Shown piece by piece: positions 26,186 through 34,719 of a DNA stretch of 47,658 nt. This stretch comes from Methylococcaceae bacterium UBA7658 (lineage in GTDB: Bacteria; Pseudomonadota; Gammaproteobacteria; Methylococcales; Methylomonadaceae). The position numbers and the translations under genes are program-made. The stretch is taken from NCBI GenBank assembly GCA_002483425.1, contig DLHW01000054.1, forward strand, positions 67,896-115,553, read 5' to 3'. The notes beneath the pieces were generated by a model. The model saw only the letters and a program-made list of their open reading frames with translations, did no database searches and was not told the DNA's origin. The stretch's first letter is position 1, and every line of letters starts with the position of its first letter.

Positions 26186-27288
26186 ACTTTAGCTTCCCGG
26201 CGTTTTTGCACGGTCTCGGCGAGATTTCTGAGCAACGGCAAGGTGTCCTCCCAAGCCAAGCAGGCGTCGGTGATGCTTTGTCCGTAGACTAACGGCTGGC
26301 CGTCGATCACGTCTTGACGTCCGGCCTTTAGATGGCTTTCGATCATCACGCCCATGATCCGATGATCGCCGTTGGCGATTTGTTCTCCGACATCTTCGCC
26401 GACAATTAACTGGCGCTGACATTGCTTTAAACTGTTGGCGTGGCTGAAATCGATCATGATATTCGGTTTTAAGCCAGCTTTTTCCAAGCCTTCGGCGACC
26501 AATTCAACACTGACGGCATCGTAATTAGGCCGGTCGTTGCCGCCTCTTAAAATAATATGGACATCTTGGTTACCGGTCGTCGAAAAAATGGCCGAATGAC
26601 CGGCTTTTGTCAGCGACAGAAAATGATGGGGACTCATGGCCGCGCCGATGGCGTCGATCGCTATTTTGATAGTGCCGTCGGTGGAGTTTTTAAATCCGAT
26701 CGGACAGGATACACCCGAAGCCAGTTCCCGGTGGCCTTGGCTTTCGGTCGTGCGCGCGCCGATTGCGCCCCAAGAAATCAAATCCGAAATATACTGCGGC
26801 GAAATTAAATCCAAGTATTCGGTGGCACAAGGCATCCCTATGTTATTTAAATCCAGCAACAATTGCCGGGCAACTCGAAGACCTTTGTTGATATTAAAAC
26901 TGGAGTCGATATCGGGGTCGTTAATCAAGCCTTTCCAACCGACTGTGGTGCGCGGCTTTTCAAAATAGACCCGCATGACGATCAGAAGATTCTCTTTCAA
27001 CGCGTCCTTAGCCGCTTTCAACAGTTTGCCGTAATCTTTTGCCGCATGGGTATCGTGAATCGAACACGGTCCCACAACAACCAATACGCGGTCGTCCTTG
27101 CCATTCAAAATGTTGTGAATGTCTTGTCTCGCTTCCAGCGTTGTTTGAGCGGCGGTTGCGCTTAGCGGCATTTCATCGTGAACTTGGGCGGGCGCGATAA
27201 CTTCTTTTGTCGCGCAAATCCGCAGGTCGTCCGTTTGGTAGGGTGTTTGCATACGGCGTAATTCAACCAATCTTGTGATATAAGGCAT
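26182..27288 (-). CDS. aroG: AroG-type DAHP synthase (class I)
   Basis: 3-deoxy-7-phosphoheptulonate synthase, the first step of the shikimate pathway, joining PEP and erythrose-4-phosphate. The body matches the AroF/G/H family: VVVGPCSIHD, VMRVYFEKPRTTVGWKGLIN, DLISWGAIGARTTESQ, HIILRGG, IDFSHANSLKQ, GVMIESHL and SITDACLAWEDT. E. coli AroG begins M-YQNDDLRI, so the second ATG at 27252 (MQTPYQTDDLRI) is a likely true start, giving 356 residues; the longer ATG at 27288 is also open. Neither has a clear ribosome site. It lies between hisC (75-base gap) and thiSG (4-base overlap), probably one transcript. Which aromatic amino acid inhibits it cannot be told. Confidence 0.95.
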   Translation of the reverse strand: MPYITRLVELRRMQTPYQTDDLRICATKEVIAPAQVHDEMPLSATAAQTTLEARQDIHNILNGKDDRVLVVVGPCSIHDTHAAKDYGKLLKAAKDALKENLLIVMRVYFEKPRTTVGWKGLINDPDIDSSFNINKGLRVARQLLLDLNNIGMPCATEYLDLISPQYISDLISWGAIGARTTESQGHRELASGVSCPIGFKNSTDGTIKIAIDAIGAAMSPHHFLSLTKAGHSAIFSTTGNQDVHIILRGGNDRPNYDAVSVELVAEGLEKAGLKPNIMIDFSHANSLKQCQRQLIVGEDVGEQIANGDHRIMGVMIESHLKAGRQDVIDGQPLVYGQSITDACLAWEDTLPLLRNLAETVQKRREAKV

Positions 27289-27363
27289 TTTTAATCGGCT
27301 ATTTTAACTGGTTTTTCGAGCGATTGTCAGTTTTAACAGTGAGTAAATATCAAGGTAAGGGGA

Positions 27364-28452
27364 TTATAAAATAGTTCCCAAGCTGTTTTTTAAGGCGGTC
27401 AAAAAAGCTTGGTTTTCTTCCGGTTTCCCGATGGTTACACGCAAACAATCGGTCAGCAGTCCGCCTTGAGGACTCATATTTTTAATCAACACCCCTTGTT
27501 GTTTGATGGTGGAAAAAATATCGCCGGCTTTATTAGCAGGCGTTTTGAACAGAATGAAGTTTGCGGCGCTCGGGTAAGGCGTGACGCCCGTCATCGTGCT
27601 AAGTTGATAGTAAACGCGAGTCCGTTCAGTGCAGATTTTTTGGGTTTGTTCTTCGAACAAGTCATGATGTTCCAAGGCAAACCGAGCGGTAATTTGGGTA
27701 AGACAATTGATGTTATAAGGCAGCCTGATTTTATTAAGCTGCTCGATAATACCGGGTGAACCCGCCAAGTAACCCAAACGTAAACCGGCTAATCCTAGTT
27801 TAGAGACAGTCCGCATCACCAACAAATTGCCGTAATGCGTCAATTCATCCATAAAACTGGCGTTGGCGAAAGGGGCGTAAGCTTCATCTAAAACTACCAA
27901 GCCGTTGCTGGTTTCAAGTATTTGTTTGATAGATCCGGTATCGAACAAATTCCCGGTCGGGTTGTTGGGATAAGCCAGGAAAATAACGCTCGGACGGTGT
28001 GTTGCGACGGCCTCCAGCATGGCGGGCAAATCCAGTTCAAAAGAACCGGCCAGCAACGGGGTTCCGGCGAACTTTAAGCCCAAGGATTGGGCAATTTGCC
28101 GGTACATCACGAAGGCCGGCAACGGTGCAAGCACACAGGCATCGGGCGGTAACGCCATCAACAGTATTTGGATGATTTCATCGGAACCGTTACCCAGCAA
28201 CACCTCAAAACCGGAAGGAATTCGGCTCTGCGCTTTGATCGTTTGCGTGAGTCGTTTGGCATCAGGATCGGGATAACGGTTCAGTTCGCAATTTTTCAAC
28301 GATTCCAGCCAATTCGCCACGGCATCATCAGTCCAGTGATAAGGGTTTTCCATGGCATCCAGCTTAATAAGTCCGGTTGCATCGGCAACATGATAGGCCG
28401 ACATAGCTAGAATTTCTTTGCGGAAAAGGGAGGTCAAATTATTTTCGGGCAT
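27364..28452 (-). CDS. hisC: Histidinol-phosphate aminotransferase (HisC)
   Basis: A 362-residue PLP-dependent class I/II aminotransferase. It has LDAMENPYHW near the start, LLGNGSDEIIQILLMAL, FLAYPNNPTGNLFD, VVLDEAYAPFA and the PLP-lysine region RTVSKLGLAGLRLGYLAG, all typical of HisC. It converts imidazole-acetol phosphate to histidinol phosphate in histidine synthesis, and related enzymes also act on aromatic keto acids. It lies directly upstream of aroG. No other his genes are near, which is usual for second HisC copies grouped with shikimate genes. ATG at 28452; a later ATG at codon 17 is a weaker alternative. Confidence 0.93.
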   Translation of the reverse strand: MPENNLTSLFRKEILAMSAYHVADATGLIKLDAMENPYHWTDDAVANWLESLKNCELNRYPDPDAKRLTQTIKAQSRIPSGFEVLLGNGSDEIIQILLMALPPDACVLAPLPAFVMYRQIAQSLGLKFAGTPLLAGSFELDLPAMLEAVATHRPSVIFLAYPNNPTGNLFDTGSIKQILETSNGLVVLDEAYAPFANASFMDELTHYGNLLVMRTVSKLGLAGLRLGYLAGSPGIIEQLNKIRLPYNINCLTQITARFALEHHDLFEEQTQKICTERTRVYYQLSTMTGVTPYPSAANFILFKTPANKAGDIFSTIKQQGVLIKNMSPQGGLLTDCLRVTIGKPEENQAFLTALKNSLGTIL

Positions 28453-28476
28453 GTTTCAACGTTATCGAGCTGTATG

Positions 28477-28502
28477 AAAAACAGTACCGGTTTACTGTTT
28501 TT
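28477..28502. terminator. Symmetrical A/T-flanked hairpin upstream of hisC
   Basis: AAAAACAGTA (28477-28486), loop CCGGTT, TACTGTTTTT (28493-28502). A-run plus T-run on both sides is the layout of a bidirectional terminator. It sits 25 bases upstream of the hisC start and would separate hisC from transcription entering from the IS remnant. Confidence 0.5.
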
Positions 28503-28931
28503 GGCGGAATACCCGGCTAATCTATCAAGACACAAACTAAATCAACTGCTTGCCGTTCATGCCGGGATTGCCGGAGAATCTAATCAGAGTCTCCTTGAGT
28601 AAAGCTTCCGGACTATTTCATAAAGTCCAATATATTAACACGACTGTTCTTGGGCGTGGGATGTACTAAAACTTTCGCGCTCCGTTAACGGGTATAGGGT
28701 TTGATTGCTTGAAAACAATTACGATTTAAGAGATCTACTTGGTTTTAAGGGATTACAAACACTTTGACAATTCGGCTGAGAAGAGTTTTTAATCAAGTAT
28801 CCCGGAGAGTGCCCCAATAATTCTTCAAGCGATTGCCCTAAATTCTGAGGCGCTCTCAAGAATAGTTAGCGTCGATGTTGGGCGTCTCTGAGTCCTTGTT
28901 CATAAGCTCTTTGTTCGCGTTCTGGTAGTGG
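28503..28931. other. Gene-free stretch between hisC and an IS1 remnant
   Basis: About 430 bases with no supported ORF. The right part (from about 28800) may include the decayed end of the IS1-family element, but I could not define its inverted repeat. The hisC promoter has to lie on the left side or just inside 28453-28476. Confidence 0.4.
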
Positions 28932-29708
28932 CTAAACATTAACTGATAAGCTCGAATTATAGGAGACGACAAAGCAGTGGATAACGCCGTCATACCCTCA
29001 GGGGCACAAGTGCCAGATTGTATCCTTAAAGAACGAGAGCGTTTTCCGCACCATTCGTCCGACCCGCTGACGCAGGGTATTGTTCCAGCGCTCCATGTGT
29101 GCTGTTTCACCGGTCTCTTTGCCAACACTTCGGTGCTGCGCTTCGGAAAAGACCCTGGCATAGGCTTTCCAGAAGTCACTGAAGGTGCGGCAATTGCGGT
29201 AAGTGCCGGGTAATCCTGTCCCAAAGCTTCTTGCAGGTCGCCGCGCTCGGTTGCCGTTGACGTATACCTAGGGCACAAGGGCGACGATCTGCCGCGTCCT
29301 GCGGCATTTATGACCTTTAGGTTACAACGCCGTCCATGGCCACACTTTGTTGCGCCGCTTTTCGGCATAGCCGCAGACCTCATCAAGCTCCAGCACGTCG
29401 CCGGGCCTTGCCTTGACCAGACCGTCCGCCACCGTCGGCAACCGCTTGCGTTTTTTCTTGTGCCCTTTGGGTATTAACCACGCGGTCACGGTGGGCCGCG
29501 ATACGCCAAAAGCCCGGGCAATGCCTCGCAGGTTGGCGCGTTCCTGGTATGCCCGCAAGATTTCCTCCTTGCGCGCCTCACTGCACCGGACGCTCGGTTC
29601 CAACACCCTGTAGGCACCGCAGTCCTTGCAGCGGTATTGTTGCTTGCCAAACGCATTACGCCCGTTCTTGACGATGTTTTCGCTTTGGCAAGCCCGACGT
29701 ATGTGCTT
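28932..29708 (-). pseudogene. IS1-family transposase remnant (InsA/InsB-like, frameshifted)
   Basis: Minus-strand reading from about 29700: CQSENIVKNGRNAFGKQQYR, then CKDCGAYRVLEP, an InsA zinc ribbon. ANLRGIARAFGVSRPTVTAW (helix-turn-helix) follows, then LELDEVCGYAEKRRNKVWPW with the first catalytic acid. A shift near 29340 follows. Later pieces in other frames are TCKKLWDRI, TFSDFWKAYARVFSEAQHRS, VGKETGETAHMERWNNTLRQ and VGRMVRKTLSFFKDTIWH, then a TGA and a short tail ending SLSVNV at 28932. Several frame changes and an internal stop make it inactive. There is no recognisable start codon at its beginning. Confidence 0.78.
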
Positions 29709-29939
29709 AATTGTTAATTAAATCATTGAATTAAACAAAAAATATAATGTAACTTATCAGTTATGATTTAGCCACTACCAAATTTCCGTCTAGAAAATTA
29801 CAATGATTGGGATCTTTTTTACATTAGACTTTATTTTGGTTTTTACCGGTTTTCAAAAATATAGTTCTAATAAAACTGATCTTAGAGAACATTGGATTTG
29901 TCGACAAGTTGCGGTCTAATTAGATACTCAAGCGAAAAC

Positions 29940-30743
29940 CTACGACAACCCTAGCACGTCCTGCATATCGAACAAACCTTTCTCTTTATCGTTCAGCCAA
30001 ATAGCAGCGCGGACTGCGCCTTTGGCGAAGGTCATGCGGTTGGATGCTTTGTGACTGATTTCTACACGTTCGCCTTCGTCGGCGAACATGACAGTGTGTT
30101 CGCCGACGGTATCGCCGGCGCGGATGGTCGAAAAACCGATCGTAAAGCGGTCGCGTTCACCGGTTATGCCTTCGCGCCCGTAGACGGCGCAGTCTTTAAG
30201 ATCACGCCCCAAGGTTTTGGCAACGACTTCACCCATTCGTAAAGCGGTGCCGGACGGGGCGTCGACTTTATGACGGTGGTGCGCTTCGATAATTTCAATA
30301 TCGGTGTAACTGCCCATTACTTTTGCGGCTATTTCAAGTAGTTTCAAAGACAGATTAACGCCGACGCTCATATTGGGCGCCATCATGATGGCGATGTCTT
30401 GAGCGGCTTCGGTTATTTTAGCTTTTTGATCGCTGGTAAACCCTGTGGTGCCGATGACCAGTTTTTTTCCGTGACGGCGGCAAAATTCGACGTACTCCAT
30501 CGCGGCGTCGGGCCGGGTAAAATCGATTAATACGTCAAATTGTCCGGCAACGTCCGTTAAATTACCGCTTATATTGACCCCGAGTGTTCCGGCAGCCGCT
30601 AATTCGCCGGCGTCTTTGCCTATAACTGGGCTGTCGGGTCTATCTATGGCTACGGTTAAGGTGGTTTCCGGCGTTTGGGTAATTGCTTTGACTAAAGTTA
30701 AGCCCATCCGGCCAGAGGCGCCGCTTATGGCGATTCGTATCAT
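29940..30743 (-). CDS. dapB: DapB, 4-hydroxy-tetrahydrodipicolinate reductase
   Basis: A 267-residue NAD(P)H-dependent reductase of the lysine/meso-diaminopimelate pathway. The dinucleotide loop is ISGASGRMGLTL (GASGRMG at residues 8-14). Later come DFTRPDAAMEYV, GTTGFTSDQ, APNMSVGVNL and the signature IIEAHHRHKVDAPSGTAL with the catalytic His and Lys. It ends with NRMTFAKGAVRAAIWL. The start is three bases past the dnaJ stop, so it is the last gene of the heat-shock transcript, an arrangement seen in several gammaproteobacteria. Nothing suggests a special role in stress. Confidence 0.97.
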   Translation of the reverse strand: MIRIAISGASGRMGLTLVKAITQTPETTLTVAIDRPDSPVIGKDAGELAAAGTLGVNISGNLTDVAGQFDVLIDFTRPDAAMEYVEFCRRHGKKLVIGTTGFTSDQKAKITEAAQDIAIMMAPNMSVGVNLSLKLLEIAAKVMGSYTDIEIIEAHHRHKVDAPSGTALRMGEVVAKTLGRDLKDCAVYGREGITGERDRFTIGFSTIRAGDTVGEHTVMFADEGERVEISHKASNRMTFAKGAVRAAIWLNDKEKGLFDMQDVLGLS

Positions 30744-30746
30744 AAT

Positions 30747-31877
30747 TTATCCTGTAAATTTATCGAAAAAACTTTTAACTCCATCCGTCCAGGAGTGTTC
30801 CTGGGGGCTATGCTGTTTTCCGCCGCCGGTGAGTGAGTTGTTGAGTTGTTCGATTAAGGTTTTTTGTTCCTTAGTTAAATGAACCGGCGTTTCGATATTG
30901 ACCTTACAGATTAAATCGCCTTGCGCTCCGCCGCGCACCGGCTTAACGCCTTTTCCGCGCAAGCGGAATAATTTACCCGTTTGAGTTTCCGGCGGAATTT
31001 TTAACATGACTTTGCCTTGCAGCGTCGGCACAGAGATTTCATCGCCTAAACAAGCGGTGGCAAAGCTAACCGGCACTTCGCAGTACAGGTTGGCGCCGTC
31101 GCGGGTGAAAATTTTGTGCTCTTTGACGTGTATCTGAACGTACAAGTCGCCGGCTGGCGCGCCGCGTTCGCCAGCTTCGCCTTCACCGGCCAGCCGGATC
31201 CGGTCGCCGGTATCGACGCCCGCCGGTATTTTAGCGGACAAGGTTTTGGTTTCTTCGATCCGGCCTGCGCCACGACATGCGTTGCATGGATCTTTGATTT
31301 GCTTGCCGGTGCCGTGGCAGGTTGGACATGTTTGCTGGATCGAGAAAAAGCCTTGTTGCATCCGGACTTGACCGTGACCGTGACACGTCGTGCAGATGAT
31401 AGGGCTTGACCCTTTTTTCGCGCCGGTGGCGTCGCATTCTTTACAAGCCACTAAAACCGGAACCCGTAATTTCGCTTCCGTACCGGCAACGGCTTCTTCT
31501 AAGCTGAGTTCAAGATTATAACGGATGTCGCCGCCGCGTTGCGGACCGCTACGTTGGCGCCCGCCGCCACCGAAAATATCGCCGAAGACATCGCCGAAGA
31601 CATCGCTAAAGCTTTCCGCAGTAAAACCGCCGCGACCGCCCATAGATCCGTCAACACCGGCATGACCGAATTGATCGTAGGCGGAACGCTTTTTTGGATC
31701 GGACAATACCTCGTAGGCTTCCTTTACTTGTTTGAATTTGGCTTCCGCGGTTTCCGAATCGTCTTTGTTTCTATCGGGATGGTATTTCATCGCCAAACTG
31801 CGATAGCTTTTTTTGATTTCGGCATCGCTGGCGTTGCGTTCCAAACCCAGTAGTTTGTAGTAATCTTCTTTTGCCAT
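30747..31877 (-). CDS. dnaJ: DnaJ, Hsp40 co-chaperone
   Basis: A type I J-protein of 376 residues that stimulates DnaK ATPase. The J domain has HPD at residues 33-35 (MKYHPDRNKD). A Gly/Phe-rich region follows (GGRGGFTAESFSDVFGDVFG and more). The zinc domain has four C-x-x-C repeats: CKECDATG, CTTCHGHG, CPTCHGTG and CNACRGAG. The first repeat has Ala-Thr where Gly-Ser is more usual, but the cysteines are intact. The C-terminal client-binding domain includes VDTGDRIRLAGEGEAG. It lies 116 bases after dnaK, with two hairpins in the gap, and is followed closely by dapB. Confidence 0.97.
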   Translation of the reverse strand: MAKEDYYKLLGLERNASDAEIKKSYRSLAMKYHPDRNKDDSETAEAKFKQVKEAYEVLSDPKKRSAYDQFGHAGVDGSMGGRGGFTAESFSDVFGDVFGDIFGGGGRQRSGPQRGGDIRYNLELSLEEAVAGTEAKLRVPVLVACKECDATGAKKGSSPIICTTCHGHGQVRMQQGFFSIQQTCPTCHGTGKQIKDPCNACRGAGRIEETKTLSAKIPAGVDTGDRIRLAGEGEAGERGAPAGDLYVQIHVKEHKIFTRDGANLYCEVPVSFATACLGDEISVPTLQGKVMLKIPPETQTGKLFRLRGKGVKPVRGGAQGDLICKVNIETPVHLTKEQKTLIEQLNNSLTGGGKQHSPQEHSWTDGVKSFFDKFTG

Positions 31878-31927
31878 AAAGTAAATAACCGCCAGCTTGG
31901 GCGGTGTTCTGTTATTTTATTAATTAG

Positions 31928-31955
31928 TCCGGCGCTTATCGTCATAAGCGCCGGA
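31928..31955 (-). other. 12-bp hairpin in the dnaK-dnaJ gap
   Basis: TCCGGCGCTTAT (31928-31939) and ATAAGCGCCGGA (31944-31955) form a perfect GC-rich 12-bp stem with a CGTC loop and no T run after it on the minus strand. A second, smaller stem of CCGCC/GGCGG lies between it and dnaJ. It may be an RNA-processing or partial attenuation site that keeps dnaJ below dnaK. Confidence 0.5.
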
Positions 31956-31993
31956 TATTGCCTACTTAGGGTACGCTTCAAATAGAAGCACTA

Positions 31994-33913
31994 TTATTTT
32001 TTATCATCCTCTTTGACTTCTTCAAACTCCGCATCCACCACGCCGTCGTCGGCTTTCGACGAACCGCCTTGATTGCTGCCGCCTTCAGATGCCGATTTTT
32101 GAGCATAGACTTTCTCCGCCAATTTGCCAGCCACCTCGGTCAACGCTTCGGTTTTAGCTTCAATCGCAGCCTTATCGTCGCTCTTAACGGTTTCTTTCAA
32201 AGCTTCGATAGCCGATTCGATGCTGGCTTTTTCGTCCGCAGCCACTTGATCACCGAGTTCTTTCAAGGATTTCTCGGTGGCGTGAATCATATTGTCGGCA
32301 TGGTTTCGCGCTCCGATAAGGTCCTTTAGCTTGCGGTCTTCGTCGGCATGGGCTTCTGCGTCTTTAATCATCCGCTGCACTTCATCGTCCGATAAACCGC
32401 TCGATGCTTTGATGACAATCGATTGCTTTTTACCAGTGGCTTTATCTTTTGCCGAAACATTCAAAATACCGTTGGCGTCGATGTCGAACGACACTTCGAT
32501 TTGCGGTATGCCGCGCTGTGCAGGCGGAATATCGGCTAAGTCGAAGCGGCCTAATGATTTATTCGCCGACGCCATTTCCCGCTCGCCTTGCAACACATGA
32601 ATGGTTACCGCGGTTTGGTTGTCATCCGCCGTTGAGAAAACTTGCGATGCATTGGTAGGAATGGTCGTATTTTTCTCAATTAATTTAGTCATAACGCCGC
32701 CCAGGGTTTCGATTCCTAAAGAGAGCGGAATAACATCGAGCAATAACACGTCTTTAACATCGCCCGCCAACACGCCTGCTTGAATGGCGGCCCCTAATGC
32801 AACGGCCTCATCGGGGTTGACATCTTTTCGCGGTTCTTTGCCAAAGATTTCTTTGACCATTTCCTGCACTTTCGGCATCCGGGTTTGGCCGCCGACCAAA
32901 ATCACATCATGGATGTCTTTCGCCGATAAGCCCGAATCTTTCAATGCCGTTTGGCACGGGCCTTTGGTTTTGGTGATCAAGTCTTCCACCAAGGATTCCA
33001 ATTTGGCGCGGGTCAGTTTGATGTTCAAGTGTTTAGGACCCGAAGCATCGGCCGTGATATAAGGCAAATTGACATCGGTTTGCTGGCTGGACGATAATTC
33101 AATTTTTGCTTTTTCCGCCGCTTCTTTTAAGCGTTGCAACGCTAACGGATCGTTGTGCAAGTCCACGCCGGCGTCTTTTTTGAACTCGGCGACCAAATAT
33201 TCGATGATGCGGGCATCGAAATCTTCACCGCCCAAGAACGTGTCGCCGTTGGTCGATAACACTTCGAATTGATGTTCGCCGTCGATTTCGGCAATTTCGA
33301 TGATGGAAATATCGAAAGTACCGCCGCCCAAGTCGTACACCGCGATTTTGGTGTCGCCTTTGGGTTTATCCATGCCGAACGCCAAGGCAGACGCCGTCGG
33401 TTCGTTAATAATCCGTTTGACTTCCAAACCGGCGATCCGGCCTGCGTCTTTAGTCGCTTGGCGTTGCGAGTCGTTGAAATAAGCCGGCACGGTGATGACC
33501 GCTTCTTTAACTTCCTCACCCAAATAGGCTTCGGCGTCTTTTTTAAGTTTCATCAATACGCGCGCGGAAATTTCCGGCGCCGCCATTTTTTTTCCGTTGA
33601 CTTCGACCCAGGCATCGCCGTTTTCCGCTTCCGCGATCTTATAAGGCACCATTTTGATGTCTTTTTGCACAACGTCGTCTTTAAATTTGCGGCCTATCAG
33701 ACGTTTGATAGCGAATAAGGTGTTTTTAGGGTTGGTGACGGCCTGCCGTTTTGCGGATTGTCCGACTAAGACTTCATTGTCGTTATTGAACGCGATGATT
33801 GACGGCGTAGTGCGCGCGCCTTCGCTGTTTTCGATGACTTTCGCCACGCCGTTTTCTAGCACAGCCACGCAAGAGTTGGTGGTGCCTAAGTCGATACCGA
33901 TAATTTTTGCCAT
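31994..33913 (-). CDS. dnaK: DnaK, Hsp70 chaperone
   Basis: The 639-residue Hsp70. The nucleotide domain starts KIIGIDLGTTNSCVAVLENG and includes AYFNDSQRQATKDAGRIAGL, NEPTASALAFG, VYDLGGGTFDISIIE and ILVGGQTRMP. The substrate domain begins after the linker DVLLLDVIPLSLGIETLGG (VLLLD). The C-terminus is acidic, ending EFEEVKEDDKK, as in other proteobacteria. It sits between grpE (70 bases upstream) and dnaJ. Regulation should come from the hrcA promoter/CIRCE; I did not find a separate CIRCE directly ahead of dnaK. Confidence 0.99.
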   Translation of the reverse strand: MAKIIGIDLGTTNSCVAVLENGVAKVIENSEGARTTPSIIAFNNDNEVLVGQSAKRQAVTNPKNTLFAIKRLIGRKFKDDVVQKDIKMVPYKIAEAENGDAWVEVNGKKMAAPEISARVLMKLKKDAEAYLGEEVKEAVITVPAYFNDSQRQATKDAGRIAGLEVKRIINEPTASALAFGMDKPKGDTKIAVYDLGGGTFDISIIEIAEIDGEHQFEVLSTNGDTFLGGEDFDARIIEYLVAEFKKDAGVDLHNDPLALQRLKEAAEKAKIELSSSQQTDVNLPYITADASGPKHLNIKLTRAKLESLVEDLITKTKGPCQTALKDSGLSAKDIHDVILVGGQTRMPKVQEMVKEIFGKEPRKDVNPDEAVALGAAIQAGVLAGDVKDVLLLDVIPLSLGIETLGGVMTKLIEKNTTIPTNASQVFSTADDNQTAVTIHVLQGEREMASANKSLGRFDLADIPPAQRGIPQIEVSFDIDANGILNVSAKDKATGKKQSIVIKASSGLSDDEVQRMIKDAEAHADEDRKLKDLIGARNHADNMIHATEKSLKELGDQVAADEKASIESAIEALKETVKSDDKAAIEAKTEALTEVAGKLAEKVYAQKSASEGGSNQGGSSKADDGVVDAEFEEVKEDDKK

Positions 33914-33983
33914 TGATTGCTCCAGACTTGAATTTGTAAATAAAGTAAATGTTATGACCGATATGGAGGCTGTCCTGGATTAT

Positions 33984-34676
33984 TCAAGCCTTTTGATCGT
34001 TTTTCGGTTGAGCATCAGGTTTTTCTTCCGCTTGTTTTTCCGGCGCTTTGGCAACGACGACCATTGCCGGCCGTAATAAACGGCCATTTAGCATATAACC
34101 TTTCTGGAATACGTTGACGATGGTATTGGGTGCGGCATCGGCTGTTTCTTGCATGACCATGGCTTGATGCTGGTCGGCATTGAACGGCTGTCCCTTCGGA
34201 TCCAGGGTTTCGATATTGAATTTAGCAAAAGCGGCTTCGAATTGCTTTATAGTCAGATCGCTACCCTCACGGAATTTCTTAACATCCTCGCTGTCACCGT
34301 TGGCGGCCTGTAAACCCAATTCCAGACTGTCCAGCACCGGCAATAAGGCTTTGGCGAAGCTATTCAAGGCAAACTTATGGGCGTCTTCAAGGTCTTTTTG
34401 AGAGCGGCGTTTCAGATTTTCCATTTCAGCCTGGGCTCGCAGTACCTTATCCCAGTTATCCTGGGCTTTTTGTTCAGCGGCTGCAAGTTCTTGTTTTAAT
34501 TCATCGATTTGCATTTCAAAAGAGGGCGGTTCTTGCAAAGCGGGTTCTTCGGAAGGCGAGTCTGGTTGAAGTTGTTGATTCGTTTCGGTTTGAACTGTAG
34601 CGTGAGCCTGTGCTTGTGGTTTTTCTGCTTTTTTTGCGGACGCTTCGGTCTCGGTCGAATCCTGGTTTGTCTTCAT
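33984..34676 (-). CDS. grpE: GrpE, nucleotide exchange factor for DnaK
   Basis: A 230-residue GrpE. An acidic, Gln-rich disordered start (residues 1-50) leads into a long coiled coil, ELKQELAAAEQKAQDNWDKV and LRAQAEMENLKRRSQKDLED. The globular beta domain with DPKGQPFNADQHQAMVMQE and VFQKGYMLNGRLLRPAMVVV follows. It releases ADP from DnaK and acts as a thermosensor in E. coli. It lies between hrcA and dnaK on the minus strand. Confidence 0.97.
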   Translation of the reverse strand: MKTNQDSTETEASAKKAEKPQAQAHATVQTETNQQLQPDSPSEEPALQEPPSFEMQIDELKQELAAAEQKAQDNWDKVLRAQAEMENLKRRSQKDLEDAHKFALNSFAKALLPVLDSLELGLQAANGDSEDVKKFREGSDLTIKQFEAAFAKFNIETLDPKGQPFNADQHQAMVMQETADAAPNTIVNVFQKGYMLNGRLLRPAMVVVAKAPEKQAEEKPDAQPKNDQKA

Positions 34677-34719
34677 AAATTGATTTCCTGCGGTTTGATC
34701 TGTCGAAAAAATACAATAG

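Noticed and set aside
26186..27363. TPP riboswitch for the thiazole synthase fusion
   Set aside because: thiSG starts inside the end of aroG, and no THI-box-like sequence was seen ahead of aroG.
33269..33718. Long open frames antisense to dnaK
   Set aside because: Antisense frames opposite dnaK are a codon-bias artefact; the translations have no recognisable features.
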